The notes beneath the pieces are model-generated. The model was not told the origin of the DNA and made no database searches. It saw only the letters and a program-made list of their open reading frames with translations. Below are positions 9,961-23,172 of a stretch of 64,000 nucleotides of DNA, in pieces. The position numbers were made by a program, and so were the translations under genes. This stretch comes from Pseudorasbora parva (taxonomy: Eukaryota > Chordata > Actinopteri > Cypriniformes > Gobionidae), in contig NC_090174.1 in the NCBI RefSeq assembly GCF_024679245.1, forward strand, positions 49,797,974 through 49,861,973. Reading direction: 5' to 3'. Numbering within the stretch: position 1 is the stretch's first letter; every line of letters starts with the position of its first letter.

Positions 9961-12900
9961 TATAAAATTTTATTATAGAAGACTTTATATAATACAAATA
10001 TTACATATATACAACCAACCATGTGCCAGCCATGTTGGTTTGCATTACAATTCACTAAGTGTGGGAGTCAGAGCTTGGTAGGACAAAGATTTTTATTTGT
10101 ATTTATTGCTACCATAGAAACCAATGTGTGTAGATACAAACCCTAAATTTGTTCTGCATACTTCTATGCTTGTTGTATACAATGTATTGCAAAAATTCAA
10201 ATGCATACATTGTGTGGTTGGAAAGATTGCTTGAGCCAGTTCTTCTCTCTGGGTCAGTGACAGTGCAAGTGCAGATTTGACTTTTACAGTGTGGATTTTT
10301 CTTTCCCTTTTGTTTTTGGTGTCTGGTTGAATAATATGTAACTCACCTGTAACCAAACTCACTACTTGTGTCTACTGTCATCCTTTTCTCTCTCACACAC
10401 ACTCTCAGTATCTTTCACACACTGTCACATGGTCTCTATCTCTTCACACATTTTTCTCTCTCTCGCTCTCTGTGCCTTTACCTGAGGGCCTTCAGTCCAG
10501 CAGGAGTAACTTAATCTTGTCGGGTGAGTCTGGGTCAAGTGTCTAATCTGGTCTCGGATGAAAAGCAAACTGAAATCGTTGGCGCAAGCACACAGGTCTA
10601 GCCTGGTGGAATTGGTTTCTTTTGCATTTTCGAGTGTGTCATTTATATTTCATTAGAGGGGAAGGACAAGGCATTAAATAGATGTGGCTGTGTAGAGGAT
10701 GCTGGGGAAAGGATTGACCACCCGACGGGCCCGGCTCAGTGTAATCAGGGTCAAACATACAATGTAGAACATGGTCCGGAACATCACTGTTCATTACACT
10801 GACGTGAGCAGAGCTGCATCCACGCAGGGAGACGTGTCTAGTGCCGTAGGGGTGTAAAGACTAGAAAGAACATTTCTCTTTTGGCTCCTGATCCCAGAGT
10901 GATTTGAGCTTTAAATCAGCTAGGCTGAGGACATTTTTGTTGCAGGTATGTGCTTGAAGGACAGGGCCAGTGGTTATGATTATAATATTTTCACTGCATT
11001 TTTTAGAAAAGAGATAATAAAGTCAATAAGGAGTTGAGAGTGTGATATAACGAAATGTCACTTGAGCGACATCCAAATACATAGAGATATACATTGAATA
11101 TAAATTTCTATGTTTCTTTATGTATCTCTTACTCTCTTGAAGGAATATTAACATGGCATACCTGTTTATTATTACTTTTTTTTAAATGCATGTATCTTAT
11201 GAACAATTAAATGGAGCTAAACTCTGCAGGACAGTGGCCCTCCGGGACTAAGCCCAGGGCCCCGAACACCATGGGGCCCCGAGACAATTCTCTTTTGCGT
11301 TATCATTTTTTTTTTTTTTTGGATCGAGGTAATTATGTGTACGTTGAGCATCGTTGTCACACACCCGAATCGAGTAACAGCGGACACCCAGTACATCATC
11401 ACCTCAACATATCGAACGAAAATGTAAGAAAATATGACAGTGGGGCGAATCTATCGGGGCGGCAACTGCCATCCCAAGAAAGACCATTGCCATCCCATCT
11501 GCCACCCCAGCAGTGATCCCAAATTCCCAATATATAAAATATAAATAGTTTCCTCTACCGATTTACATTAGCGGCACTTCAAATGTGATGAGATAATAGC
11601 AAGAAAACACGTCTTTCTATTATTGTGTGTAGTCCAACAAATGACTCCTATGAACTGCTTAGATCTGCAATGCAAATAGTTTGATCACGAATAGATCGGC
11701 TGTTATATATTCCGTCCCAATGTTAACAGATTACAGCTTTCCCACTGCACACGGATGCGGTCCGGCAGTCCTTTCCAGGAGTGGTGCGTCGGCAGCAGCA
11801 CGTCGATCGTTTCTGCGCCAAGTCTATTTTTTGCTGTGCTGGACGCACTGAATTAAAGTGACAGAACGTTGTTCGAATTAAAATAAAGTGATGTGAAAAT
11901 CTGGTTATTTCACCACAGATGCATATAATTTAAAGTCTAATCTGTTTCAATGACTTTTAGCCTTGGGTAAAGCAAGGGAAAAGACACATTTAGGTAAATA
12001 GGGAGACATAATGGAGAGCTCTCGTCCTTTCTTGAAGGTGGAGAAACAGTTGTTTATGACTTGCAGGATTTCTTAAAAGATTTAAAATGGCACTGCATGT
12101 ACGTATTCAAACTCAAACTGATTTTATGAAGTTTCCTGATTCACGATTTTTGTGTAAAATACTTCAAAAAATCTGTAACAATCAAAATGCCTGGCTTCAG
12201 AAGAATTATAATTTATATGACTTATAAGATTACTTTTATAGTACCTTTATGGTGCTTTTTTTTTAGCTTGACAGGATACAATTTCATAGTATGGAAGAAA
12301 CAGTGATTGTATAGAGGGGAAAAAAGAGAGAGACATTTCTCAAAATATCTTTTATAAAATGTTTATATTGAATGACATCATGATGAGTAAATTATGAAGT
12401 TTCATTATTTGGTGAACTCTCTAAACAACTGGTAAAGATGAATTTAGAAAGATAGAAAACTGAAGGAAGGACAATGAGAGGGAGATGATGCTGGAACGGT
12501 GAAAATGAAGACCCATTTAGATAAAGAAAATGTATGGCGCGAGGAATGTTTGGCCTAATGTCCTTGTAAGCTGGATGTTGACAGTTCAATCTGAGCTTTA
12601 TTAGAGCGCACAGATCAAGATAAAGACTCTATTCGCACTATTACTACCGCTAGTTCACTTTCAATCTCCTTTACACATATTTTCTGTTTCCTGCGAAATG
12701 AACGGCCACCAACCTGCAGTAATATAGTTGTTCAGCTATTAGAGGGTTTTGACAAGCAAGTAATATTAAGGCAAACTCATCACCTCATGTGATCCTGCAA
12801 ATGAGACACTGTTATAGTCTATCCCAGAATCCTCCTTGTCGCACAATGAGAGAGAACAGAACAGTGTCATGTTAATGAGAAGGAGAGATGAATGTGTTTG

Positions 12901-15004
12901 ATGAAGCATATCAGAAACAGGTGAGGTTACACGAGCGAGCGTGTTCAGGATCCTGCAGGTGTGATATCGGCGTATGCGAGTGTATTCTCCTAGCAGCCTG
13001 GTTAATGAAAGCAAATCGGACTTTGTGTCTGCCGGCGCTGTCTGATAACACCAAAAAGGAAGAACACATCCGAATGCAGTAGCTCTCAGTGAGAGATTCA
13101 CAAATGAAGAAACACACACACACACAGCCGTCCTCAGGTTGTCAGGACGATGAAGATGTCTGCAGGGTGAAAGCTAAATCAGACTTTAAATGACAGACTC
13201 ACTGCTGGATTTCTTAATCATTAATGACAGAAAATTCTGTCATTGACTGGGAAAGATTTAATATACATACATATATATATAGCATAGATACATTTATTTT
13301 GGAAGAAGATGATGACTTTTTTTATAGCATTTATATATAATATATAATTATATATATATATATAAAAAAAATATATATATAAGCATTTTTTATAAATAAA
13401 AAATAAGCATTTATATACCACTTGGTCAGTGGTAAATCTGGGAAGATGAAGTCTCTGTTTGCTTCCAATTGTATCTTATTGATATGGAAACTTGTTTCCG
13501 CCTTCCAATTTTTTAAAGATAATTGTAACTTTTTATCTCATAATTTTTAGTTTTTGTGAGTTATAAAGTCCAATTCTGAGGAAAAAAGACTGGCTTTATC
13601 AAAATTTGCAAGTTCTTTATATAAACTTGTATATATATTTATATACATTTATAATTGCGACTTCATGTAGTTCTAAGGAGGAAAAGTCAGAATTGTGAGT
13701 TAAAATGTCCTGATTAACTTTTTTATTTTTTATTAAGTGGCAGAAAACAAGCTTCCATACATTGCTGTCTGTTCTTGGAGACAGAATTCTCATTTGAGAA
13801 AAGATAGGAATGAAATATAAATCAGTGATTTTTTTAGTATTATTTATAGGCCTATATTTATAGTTAATAATATTAATGAATTACCTCTTATTTGTATATG
13901 TTCGGTTTTAATTTGAATAATTGGGTAAATTGTTTGTAATTTCTCACATGCATTTGTCATTTTACTAGTTTTTGTTCTTTTTAAATATTACTGTTTAGAT
14001 TTCAGTTTTCATTTTAGTTGGTTTTAGTTTTTATTTATTAGCAATTAGCCATTTTAGCTCAACTTAAACTTATTTGTAACAACAACAAGTCTTTTAAACC
14101 TTTTCGCTTATACTGAATTGTCTTCTCATTCCATCATACTGCATGAGATACCCCGGGAACACATTTCCTGGTCATGGTGATCTGGGCACTGACTTCCTCT
14201 GGGGTTCTGCATGTAAAAACAGCGAGTCTGTGAGTAAGCAGAAATGCTGTTAAGTGCAGGAGGTCTGAGTCAGAGTGCTCCTGGCATGTGCAGAACGTCA
14301 TCTCTCTGCAACGGTGAGTAAACAAAGTGTTTTGACTTCTGCCAGGAGGAATAGACTGTGTCAGCGACGTCTGCCTCTCTCAACTTCTTTCTTCTCTCTG
14401 TTTCTTTCCTTTCTCCCTTTCTCTCTTTTTCCTTTCCTCACATTCTCCATGGAACCATCATATCCACTTTCCTGTTTTCTATTTGCATGCAAATAATGAA
14501 AAAAAAAAAAAAACAAAAAAAACAAGCTGATAATCAAATTAATGTGAATGTGAATGTGAACGGAAGAAACTGCAACCAACAGATTAACTGTGACTTACAG
14601 TGTTTAATTGCTGGGGTCTATACAGAAGCAAATTTGCATTTGTGTGTGACTATGTATGAGTGGCAAAATGCCAAGCGGCTTCCAGTCGTCTCCCTCAGAG
14701 AGTGTTTCTGGGAGTGTAAATTCTGAGATGAGACAGCTGAAAGCACCGAACGCACACATGTTGAAGGTACAGGAACTAAACAAAGTCCTTTATTCAGATT
14801 GCTCTGTTGTTCCGAGCTAAAGTGGTCCCAAACTGTTTTGGACCCTTAAGTCTTAAAAAACTTTAAAGGGGTGATTCATTGAGAAATCAACTTTTCCTTG
14901 AGCTTTTAACATACGGAAAGTATTCAGAACCCGTTAAATTTAAATTTTAATTGCTCTTTGTTATATTGCATTTGCTAAAATCATTTAAGTTAATTTTTTC
15001 TCAA
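9961..15004. other. Unassigned AT-rich sequence with short simple repeats
   Basis: No gene was recognised. Pyrimidine-rich or CA-rich runs occur near 10380-10470 and 14390-14445. A (TA)n region lies near 13262-13385 and a poly-A tract near 14500. A short repeat-like piece at 11212-11260 (CTCTGCAGGACAGTGGCCCT) is related to 32297-32340 and more loosely to 41812-41850. A GTGAGTAAAC donor-like site follows a short open stretch at 14312, but no matching exon could be defined. Confidence 0.4.
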
Positions 15005-15505
15005 TAATGTAAGCCCTGAGCTCCTCCAGGACTGTCGACGCCGACACCAGTAAGTCTGCCCTATCTAGCCCAGACCCTCGTGACCGGCCGGGTGCCGCCA
15101 TGTGCATGGTTCCCCCTCCGGGCGACCCCCACATGTATATTTCCACCGTAAGCCTCCCTGAGCGGATGTCTTTCCCTCGGCAAGACTGGCAGCCTTGCCA
15201 CTCCTGGGGTTAAAAATCCACCTTCGGCTGGTACCCCAGAGTTCTTCTATATGCAGCCCCCGCGGGTCATATGTGTATTCTTAAGTCCTCCCTATGGGTA
15301 GGCATCTTGGTGCAGACTTCCATCTGGAATATGCTTTCCAGTGTACCTTGGTATACCTTTGTTAGATGGGAGTCCTTCTTCCGTACTCGTCTTTCGACAG
15401 GGACCTCACGTCTACGCAGGGCACTGGAAGACAGCCGACTGGCGTGATTTTATTTGGACCCCCATTCGTCAGTCACTGGCGTTACTCGACTGACTGAACG
15501 AAAGG
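15005..15505. other. GC-rich segment, probable retroelement fragment
   Basis: Base composition rises sharply against its surroundings, with runs such as GTGACCGGCCGGGTGCCGCC. The segment ends at a motif (CCCCATTCGTCAGTCACTG, near 15462) that recurs at 15788 beside the inverted repeat. This suggests the GC-rich part and the hairpin are one element. The family is not identified. Confidence 0.3.
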
Positions 15506-15509
15506 GAAC

Positions 15510-15860
15510 GTCTCGGTTACGCATGTAACCCTCGTTCCCTGAGGAGGGAACGGAGACGTAACGTCCCTCTGCCACATCCACTGTACCGCTGGTACGGTCG
15601 GGAGTTCAGTCTTGGCTCATCAGCAGGTAACATAATGCGAACATGTCAGCGCACTTCCTGTTATACCCACACGTTGGGGCAGAGTCCGCTCTGCAAATTC
15701 AGCATTTCCATGGCATTGGCACTGGCATTGGCACTGCCATTGGGCGCTTTCTTAGGCCATCGAAGTTGATAGGCTTGTAAGCGAAACCCCCATTCGTCAG
15801 TCACTGACGTTACGCCTCGTTCCCTCCTCAGGGAACGAGGGTTACATGCGTAACCGAGAC
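15510..15860. mobile_element. Foldback element with perfect 43-bp arms
   Basis: The arm at 15510-15552 (GTCTCGGTTACGCATGTAAC ... GAGGAGGGAACG) and the arm at 15818-15860 are exact reverse complements over 43 bases. Each arm also contains a small internal mirror (CGTTCCCTGAGGAGGGAACG). The 265-bp loop has no gene. Identical arms suggest recent insertion or gene conversion. Confidence 0.8.
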
Positions 15861-16252
15861 ATTCTCCTGGCCTCCTTCTCCTTTTCATGACGTAACTGGT
15901 ACCCAGATTTTCCTCCAGACATTTTCAGTCAGTTTTACTTCCACTGTAACTTTTTGTAACTTCAACTGTTATCAGAGCAGCCTTAACTTTTTCTTCTCTG
16001 GTTCTGTTCAGCTGGAGTGATTGCAATTTTTATTGGATCTCTCTGCTGAAATTACACAAATTTTAGGGAGGGGAGAGAAAGGTAATTTGGAAAACTTCTT
16101 TAACTACATTGCATTTTTTGTGAGTTTCATTTAACTCTTAAGCATACAATGTATATATTTTAATGATTCACAAGAGTGGGGGAGTATATAGCATGACTGC
16201 TGCATAATTGCACCTTTCACAACCTAGCTATGGCCCTGAATGCAGTTGATTT

Positions 16253-16273
16253 AAAAAAAAAAAAAAAAAAAAG
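16253..16273. repeat. Poly-A tract
   Basis: A run of about 20 A residues, possibly an old retroposon tail. No source element was recognised upstream. Confidence 0.6.
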
Positions 16274-16760
16274 TTTCTACAAGGATGCATTCAATTGATC
16301 AAAAGTGACAGTAAAGGCTGTCAATCACAGTACACAAAATGCATCACAGTCTCCACAAAAATATTAAGATAAGAATATTAAAGATTTCTGAAGGATTTTC
16401 TGACACTGAAGACTGGAGTAATGATGCTGAAAATTCAGCTGCAAAGCCATCATAGGATTACATTTTAATTACATTTCAAAATCATAACAAAATAGAAAAG
16501 TTATTTTAAATTGTAACATTTTAATAATTTGAATGTATTGTTGATCAAATAAAGTGAGCATAAGAGACTTTCAAAATCATTTAAAAAAAAAGTCTTACTG
16601 ACCCAACTCTTTTGAATGGAAGTGTACATTATTGAACACAGAATTGAACACATGACCTTTCTTTTGCTAGAACCATGTTCTACCACTTGGAGAAGTTTGG
16701 TTTGTCATCCTGTTCATTTATTATCTTTTTTAATAACATACCTATAGGGTATAGACTCTC

Positions 16761-17112
16761 AGGGTGTTAACACTTGGCATGTTTGGTTCGATGAAATCAA
16801 ACCCTGGTGTGATTGCTCTGTTAGTGCGGTTCATTTAAATAAGCATGGGCGCCATCTAAACCCTGGTGCGCACCAAACAAGTGGATCGAGACTTCTGAAA
16901 AGATAGAACTCTGGCTGCTTTAAAGTAATACAGCGCATTTAGACCAGCACATAGCATTGTTTTGGATGTTGGACAAGCCAAATATATGTCATAAAAGCTG
17001 GAGTTTAGTGTAAAAAATGACAGTGCCAACACTAAGTGAACCAGGGCTAAATGTATTAAATACATTTTTTTGGTCTGAACCAAAAGAACTGAACTACAAG
17101 TGTGAACCCACC
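16761..17112. mobile_element. MITE with GTGTTAACACTTG-type ends
   Basis: The left end (AGGGTGTTAACACTTGGCAT, then TTTGGTTCGATGAAATCAAA) mirrors the right end (TTTGGTCTGAACCAAAAGAA, then ACAAGTGTGAACCCACC). It resembles a common cyprinid non-autonomous DNA repeat, from memory. No coding sequence. Confidence 0.55.
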
Positions 17113-17682
17113 ATTAAACATTATAAATCCTGCTATTGTAGATGTTAAACGGATTGTTTTATTGTGCAGTCTTGGACACATTTATTGGTGGCGCTAATGT
17201 TTGCGACATAAGAGATTTCTTTCTTTCATTGTTTACCCTCTCCTCTTATTCAGTCATTTTCATAATCAAATAGTAAAACAGTCAAAAAAGAGCCAATTTT
17301 ATATTCACTTTATATTGGATATAAATAATTAATATTGTCCGCAACACCTCAGTCTGTGTTGGTATTAAACCAAAACGATTATTTGCTTCTAAAATGATTT
17401 GATATCACTGATGTCACAGACCTCATAAACCAGTTCTAATTACTAAGAGTAATTAATATTCTTAAACTCCATTGATATTCATGATATCCTCTCTTATCTT
17501 GATTACCATAATAGAAGTGAAATTAACATGAGCTTGAAACTTTGCCTGGTTTCCTCAAGCTACAGAGCGAGGAAGTGTGGACCTGCGTGGTTTTCTCAGA
17601 ACACTGAGATTCCTGTTTTCAACCTCTCACAGTTACACCTAATTATTTTCCTCCTCTTTTAAATAAGGCCTTAATCCATCCA

Positions 17683-17683
17683 T

Positions 17684-17760
<77 letters not shown>
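17683..17760. repeat. (C)n(CT)n microsatellite
   Basis: A C run is followed by about 30 CT units and then a short GT tract. Confidence 0.95.
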
Positions 17761-17761
<1 letters not shown>

Positions 17762-17931
17762 ATATTAATCACTAAGGCTAAATAAAAGCATGCAAAAAGG
17801 TCACAGTGTTAATTAAGAAACCGCCCGGTGCTTTTGTCATTTTGGATCAGGTGGAGTGAACATAGTAGTCTCCACACAAACAAACCCTCACACACACGGC
17901 TAGAAACCACTGCATTATTATTTTGTCAACC

Positions 17932-17932
<1 letters not shown>

Positions 17933-18009
<77 letters not shown>
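17933..18009. repeat. (CA)n microsatellite
   Basis: About 38 uninterrupted CA units. The open frame crossing it is Thr/His only and is not a gene. Confidence 0.95.
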
Positions 18010-18011
<2 letters not shown>

Positions 18012-18284
18012 AACACAGAAGGTGCTACATCACAGAGGCTTGTCCTAATTAAAGAAGGCCTGTTCTCCATGCGGTGATGCTCTTGGCAGTGGCACGCCTC
18101 TATCCAGCCAAGCTAATGCCAATCTTAATTACATCTCTGATTCAGCAGAGAGAGCGCACATACACTCACACTGCTGTCTGCGCTTCACACAGCAGACTAC
18201 ACAAACACTTTTTTAATCTTCAATTAGAAAATATCTTCAATAGGATAAACCGAATTGAGGAACTAAAAGTTGGTCGGAGCATGG

Positions 18285-18806
18285 ACCCAACACAATCTCA
18301 TGGCAATTCATAACTATTTTATGTTTTGGCAAATTGGCGGCTAATTCATTTGAATTGGACAATCTCATTCGCATGTGTTTGTACGACCCAGTGGTGGTTA
18401 GATTTAGGGATGGGCTTAGCGGCATTGGTAACAATTTATTTTAGGGTTTAGTTATTAACTAACTAGTTCCTTATTAGCATGCATTTTACTAGGATATTGG
18501 CTGTTTTTTAGTACTTATAAATTGCATATTAATGCCTTATTCTTCATGACCTTATTCTACATCCTTTAATCCTACTCAATATAAACTTAAATGTTACACA
18601 TACTGCCTTACTAACTATTAATAAGCAGTAAAGTAGGAGTTTATTGAGGCAAAAGTTGTAGTTAATAGTGAATATGTGTCCCCCATATTAAAGTGTAGCT
18701 GGGGTATTTCTGCTTACTTGTTTCGAAAAATCAATTCACATTGTACAAATTCATATGAAATCACCTCCTCATTCACCAGTTACATTTTCCCATGAGATTG
18801 GGTTGC
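18285..18806. mobile_element. TIR element CCCAACACAATCTCATGG with nested MITE
   Basis: The left end CCCAACACAATCTCATGG is mirrored by CCCATGAGATTGGGTTG near 18790-18806. A second element occupies the interior at 18427-18697. No coding sequence. Confidence 0.55.
18427..18697. mobile_element. Nested MITE (ATTTATTTTAGGG type)
   Basis: It starts GGTAACAATTTATTTTAGGG and ends near ATATTAAAGTGTA. The interior (CTAGTTCCTTATTAGCATGC, ATTGAGGCAAAAGTTGTAGT) matches a repeat I know to be widespread in zebrafish. The ends are degenerate, so the boundaries are approximate. Confidence 0.5.
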
Positions 18807-19140
18807 CTGGAAAAAAATTGGGGGGGAAATTAATGTTTGGGGGTCTTGGTCTTTTTCAGTGAATTAGAAACAAATCCCAGTGGTATTATTGCAACTGGTA
18901 GTGTGATTGTTTTTCATTTATCCAACCTTTAATCAGCGATCTGAAATTGATTTTCTGCCAGAAAGTTGTAAACACAGCCAACTGCATTATGTTTTGTGGG
19001 ACATTTACAGGCAAACTGGCACCATGGAACCTCGTCTTCAGGCGATTACTTGTCACAAATCATTTGATTTATGATTGTTCTTGCTCTTTAACTGTCTTTG
19101 TTTACATTTGCAGGTAATTTTATAGGTAGTGTTAAGTAAT

Positions 19141-19571
19141 GGACAAATTCCAATCGGAAGTGTTCATCCCTGTGCCCTACTCAATCCGAAGGGCATAGAC
19201 CTTGAAGTGGGGACTGAAGAGGGAGCAGGGTACTTGTGTGTCATTAAGAAGCCGTTTAGAATGGACGTGGTGAAGGGAGTAAGGAAAGCCCACGTAATTT
19301 CCTCGTTATCTTCACCTGTAATGTTTCCACAACAAAGTTAGGCTGCGACAACAGGACTATCTTATTATTGCTTTTATTATGATGTATACAAATATATGCA
19401 CTAAAATGATCACCACCCTGGGTCACATGACCATAAACAATTAAATTTCCTTCGCTAGCTGACTTGTGGAAGTGCCCTTCATGAAGGGATTCAGTTGTTC
19501 ACTTTAGTTTGGAACGTCCCTAAAAAATGGCATCCCCTTCCCGAAGTGCCCTTCTCTGTTTGGAATTTGCC
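19141..19571. mobile_element. MITE with GGACAAATTCCAATC ends
   Basis: Left end GGACAAATTCCAATCGGAAG, right end CTCTGTTTGGAATTTGCC, mirror images with mismatches. Inner matches (GTGCCCTACTC versus GAAGTGCCCTTC) extend the arms. The 70-codon open frame inside is not recognised as a protein. Confidence 0.5.
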
Positions 19572-20860
19572 AAATATGTTAAGTGAAGCTGTCATAGCAA
19601 AGGAAGTGTTTGCCACTGCATATAGCAGGCATGTGATCAGCTAAAGACAAAAAAAGAAGGAAAGATTTGAAACACTTGCCTTAAAAAATGTAACCATTGA
19701 GCTTTTATTTTGGGGGTAAACCACAGGTTTTAGATTTGAATTTTTTTTGTTGTTGACAACAACAGATTTATAAACGCTTCTCATTATGGACTTGGGAAGA
19801 TGGATGGCTCACTTTGCATTCCCAAATGCAAATTATAAGCGACTCAAAAACAGCATTTGCAGAGTAGCATTTACTAATCAAAACTGAAAGCTGTGCTTTA
19901 CTCTGAAACATGCAGTGCATCACATCCGTTGCAATTTGATGGTCACACTAAGTCCTTTCACATGGTCATAACAATGCATTGTCAAAATTCATAAAAATGT
20001 TACTAGGCAACTGGGGAGTAACACCATTTTAAATTACTCAGCGCCACAAGCTCGTGCATTGGTGTCAGAAGCAATCTGTGCATGAAATAAATGTATTAGA
20101 AAACATTTTACAGTTTATTTAGTAATTATTTAAGTCCACTATTTAAAGCCATTATTTAAAGCCACAGGATTTCTATCATCTTTGAGTGATTTATATAATA
20201 ATAATAAAAAAGTCTTGCTGACCTTAAACGTTGAACGGTATGTATCACCACCACTTCTGATGCAATTTGAACATTGGCCACAAGTAAAACTCAGATATAA
20301 AAATAAAATAAAAATGTGCAAACTAAATTATAAATAACAAATAGGCTGTGTGAATTCAGGGGGAGCTGATTGAATCACACTATTGAGTATTTGAACACAT
20401 TGTTAGAGTATTGTTGGATATGTGTCAATAGCTTTGCAGCAAGAAAAGTTCTAGAATACTGTTTTTATGTCATGTAGTCACTATGGACTTTGTGTGAACA
20501 AGCTCTTCTTTCAGACGTCTGTTTGTGCTGTTGACCCCATCACTTGACTCTTTAAGAATACAGCAGTGCCATAATGCACATGACTACACGCCGCCTTTAG
20601 CACACACATGACCCTGCTCTCCAACCATTCTCATATCTTTATGCTTCTCCAGTCTTTAGACCAGAGTCATGCCCTGTGGACTCTCCCCAACGACGGCTGT
20701 CACAGCATGTGGAAGTAATGGGTCTGAGTTACAACTCCCACCTTGATCAGCTAGTGACAGTAATGAAGTGATTCTCTCATTTTCTTTCTTTCTTTTATCT
20801 GCCTTTCTGAATTTTTTACCCTCTTCCTTCCATCTTTTAATCTTTGTGAGCACTTTATCA
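19572..20860. other. Unassigned sequence
   Basis: No gene or repeat recognised. The last 100 bases form a long pyrimidine tract leading to the candidate exon at 20867. Confidence 0.4.
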
Positions 20861-20866
20861 TTTCAG

Positions 20867-20994
20867 CCTTGCTGTCAGGGTTATATTGCTACTCGTCTCT
20901 CTCGTGGGTTCTCTCTCGCTCCGTCTCTCCCGGTTCAGGATTTGTATCCTTCTGTTTTAATGGTGGCAGTGAGTGAAGCGCAAACAATAATGAG
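20867..20994 (+). other. Candidate internal exon
   Basis: A long pyrimidine-rich tract (about 20768-20850) leads to CACTTTATCATTTCAG, a strong acceptor. A 128-nt segment follows, ending ATGAG before GTAAGTG, a strong donor. One frame is open throughout (PCCQGYIATRLSRGF ... SEAQTIM); the other two contain stops before the donor. The encoded piece matches no domain I know. It could be a coding or untranslated exon of an unseen gene, or a chance pair of good splice signals. No neighbouring exon was found within the window. Confidence 0.3.
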
Positions 20995-21384
20995 GTAAGT
21001 GCAAGATTTGTCTGGATCGGGAGCTTAACTTTGGCCCCAGGGTATGAATCCATTTGCCCCCTGGACAGATTTTACACAGGATAGGGAAAAGTAGCCCAGA
21101 TTAGACCGCAGGACATTTACCTTGAGCTTTGGGTAAATCCCATCTCAATCTTGGTGGTTTGCAAGACTGAAGGCAACACACTGTGCAAGTGTAACTCTAG
21201 CTCCTGCTATGAGGTACATTTACACATCCCTATCATAAATGACCAGGGTGTGAAGTGGAGTAAAAAATCAGCAATTCTGTGCTATTTCATTCACAGTACT
21301 GGGAAATAATTGTTTCTTACCAGCAGCTCTCATAAACTGTTCTCTTGTTTTCTTTAACTATTAAATACAGCATTAAACTGACTG

Positions 21385-21738
21385 AGCGACTGAGCCTGGT
21401 TTCTATTTGAAAAGGTTTCTTTTTCTCCATCATGCCCTAATTGAGTTTTGGTTCCTTGCCCCTGTCCCCTTTTGGTTGGCTAGCTCAGTTGGGGACACTA
21501 AAATTTAGTTATTTAACGAAATATCCAAATAAAATTATTTTTTAATTAATTATAATACTGATCTGCCAACATAGTCGGTATAATTAAAAAAAGCTGATAA
21601 CATCACTGTTTTCTCCAGAACGACTGTACAGCTGAATCAATTTTGTTGCAATATTGTCTTGTTTAACACTGTAAAACTGCTTTGAAACAATCGTCATTGT
21701 AAAAGCGCTATTTAAATAAAGTTGACTTGACTTGACTT
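21385..21738 (+). mobile_element. L2-type LINE 3' tail (5' truncated)
   Basis: It matches the 3' untranslated part of the LINE at 29630-31045: GAGCCTGGTTTCT, CTCCATCATGCCCTAATTGA, CAGTTGGGGACACTAAAA and the terminal AAAGCGCTATTTAAATAAAG followed by a short TTGACTTGACTT repeat. Coding sequence is absent, as is usual for 5'-truncated LINE copies. Confidence 0.8.
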
Positions 21739-21930
21739 AAAGGTAGGGTATAGGCAATGTTTTTCACAAACACTTTGTTATATTGGTTGAAACTTTCTTT
21801 ACATCCTGATTGCAATCAATAATAGAAGTACATATTACAAATGATACCTTCTGTCAAAGTCTCAAGACCCAAAAAATGTTTGTCCAATGATTGAAACTGG
21901 TCTGAATAATTAGCTGCGCTCAACCTTATG
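21736..21930. mobile_element. One end of a TTAA-type element
   Basis: TTAAAGGTAGGGTATAGGCA begins exactly at the end of the LINE tail and resembles the end of a common cyprinid TTAA-flanked repeat. No opposite end was located. Confidence 0.35.
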
Positions 21931-22629
21931 TTGTTTAAGTTTGGTTATTTAAAAAATTAATGATTTAATAAATTAATATAAATAATTATAATTTGTAGAT
22001 CTGTTTTTTTTTTTTAAATAGCAAATGTAAATAAAAAAAATTAATGATTGTGACAGATGTGAAGAGGGAGCAAAAATGTATGTGTGTCAGGCTTCTTGAC
22101 AATAAAAACTTGTCCTTCAAGATGGCTTTTTATGATCGGTTTCTCAGGTCACAGGCTCGAGGACAGAGGAGCAAGAAAATAAGGAAGCATCAGTTTGAGT
22201 ATTGAGAAGCACCCAGTGTCACCAAGCGCCACAAACAAACAGAAGTCAAAGTTCCTCCTGAACCATAACAAGGACACCATGTTTTAATTGCCATACGGCA
22301 ACCCGTCACTTTCTACTCTGTTCATCCTCAGACTCAGATTCATGCATTAATATAGCAGCACTATCAACGGCAAAATTAATCTGCAACAGTCAGTTGGTAC
22401 AAGTCAGACTACAGCTCTTTCAGTTGTTTCTGTTCATTATTATTGTAATGTTACGTGCTTTGAGACATGAGGTAATTTAAAAGCATCTTTTTTTTTGTTT
22501 TAAGAGCTTTGTAGACTCTGCTCTGGCTGTACGTATTCATATGTTTTGGAGGAGGCGTACAAGCTTTCTGAAGGGAGGGTGGGATCTTGTGCTTTCAAAG
22601 CTTGCTATTGCTAACCTTTCCGGAATTGA

Positions 22630-22880
22630 CTACCTAATTATTAATTATTTATTATTATTACTTTTATTTGAGACTGGGACAGTGCACAATAAAAACATTA
22701 GCCTTGTTTATAACAAGGAGAGATGCATTGCACCGGGTTTTAGCAAATTGCTATTTTCCACCCGTAGTCCCTGGGCAGCTAGAAATAGAAACATACAATA
22801 AATTAACAGTTACTAAAATAGTTGTGCAAAATGTCAATTACAGAGTTTCAAATACACAAAATTCAACATCCTGTAAAACA
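22630..22880. repeat. Probable dispersed repeat
   Basis: GAGACTGGGACAGTGCACAA ... CACCCGTAGTCCCTGGGCAG resembles a stretch often seen in fish genomes. The boundaries and class are unknown. Confidence 0.25.
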
Positions 22881-23172
22881 ATGTACCCCCTCCCACCACC
22901 CTTTCCAAAATAACATGCCCCCCCCCCATCACACACACACACTCACTCACAAATGTCTACAAATTTGCTGTGACAACATCCAATTTCTTGTGAGACATGA
23001 AAATGTTTTAAAATTAGAATAATATCGTAACTAGATTTGGTCAAGAAATATCCATTCAGATATTCTAGGACCACTTTCTCCTCGTTTTAATGTGACAATT
23101 AGGAAAGGGCACTAAATTGCGCACCAAAAGTGATAGTTTGGATAGTTTACTTTAGTTTATCTAGTTTACTTG

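Noticed and set aside
14312..14330. GTGAGTAAAC donor-like site as an exon end
   Set aside because: No acceptor with an open segment of reasonable length could be paired with it. The same holds for sites at 24426 and 44520.
17828..18052. Open frame with a Thr-His run
   Set aside because: Translation of the (CA)n tract.
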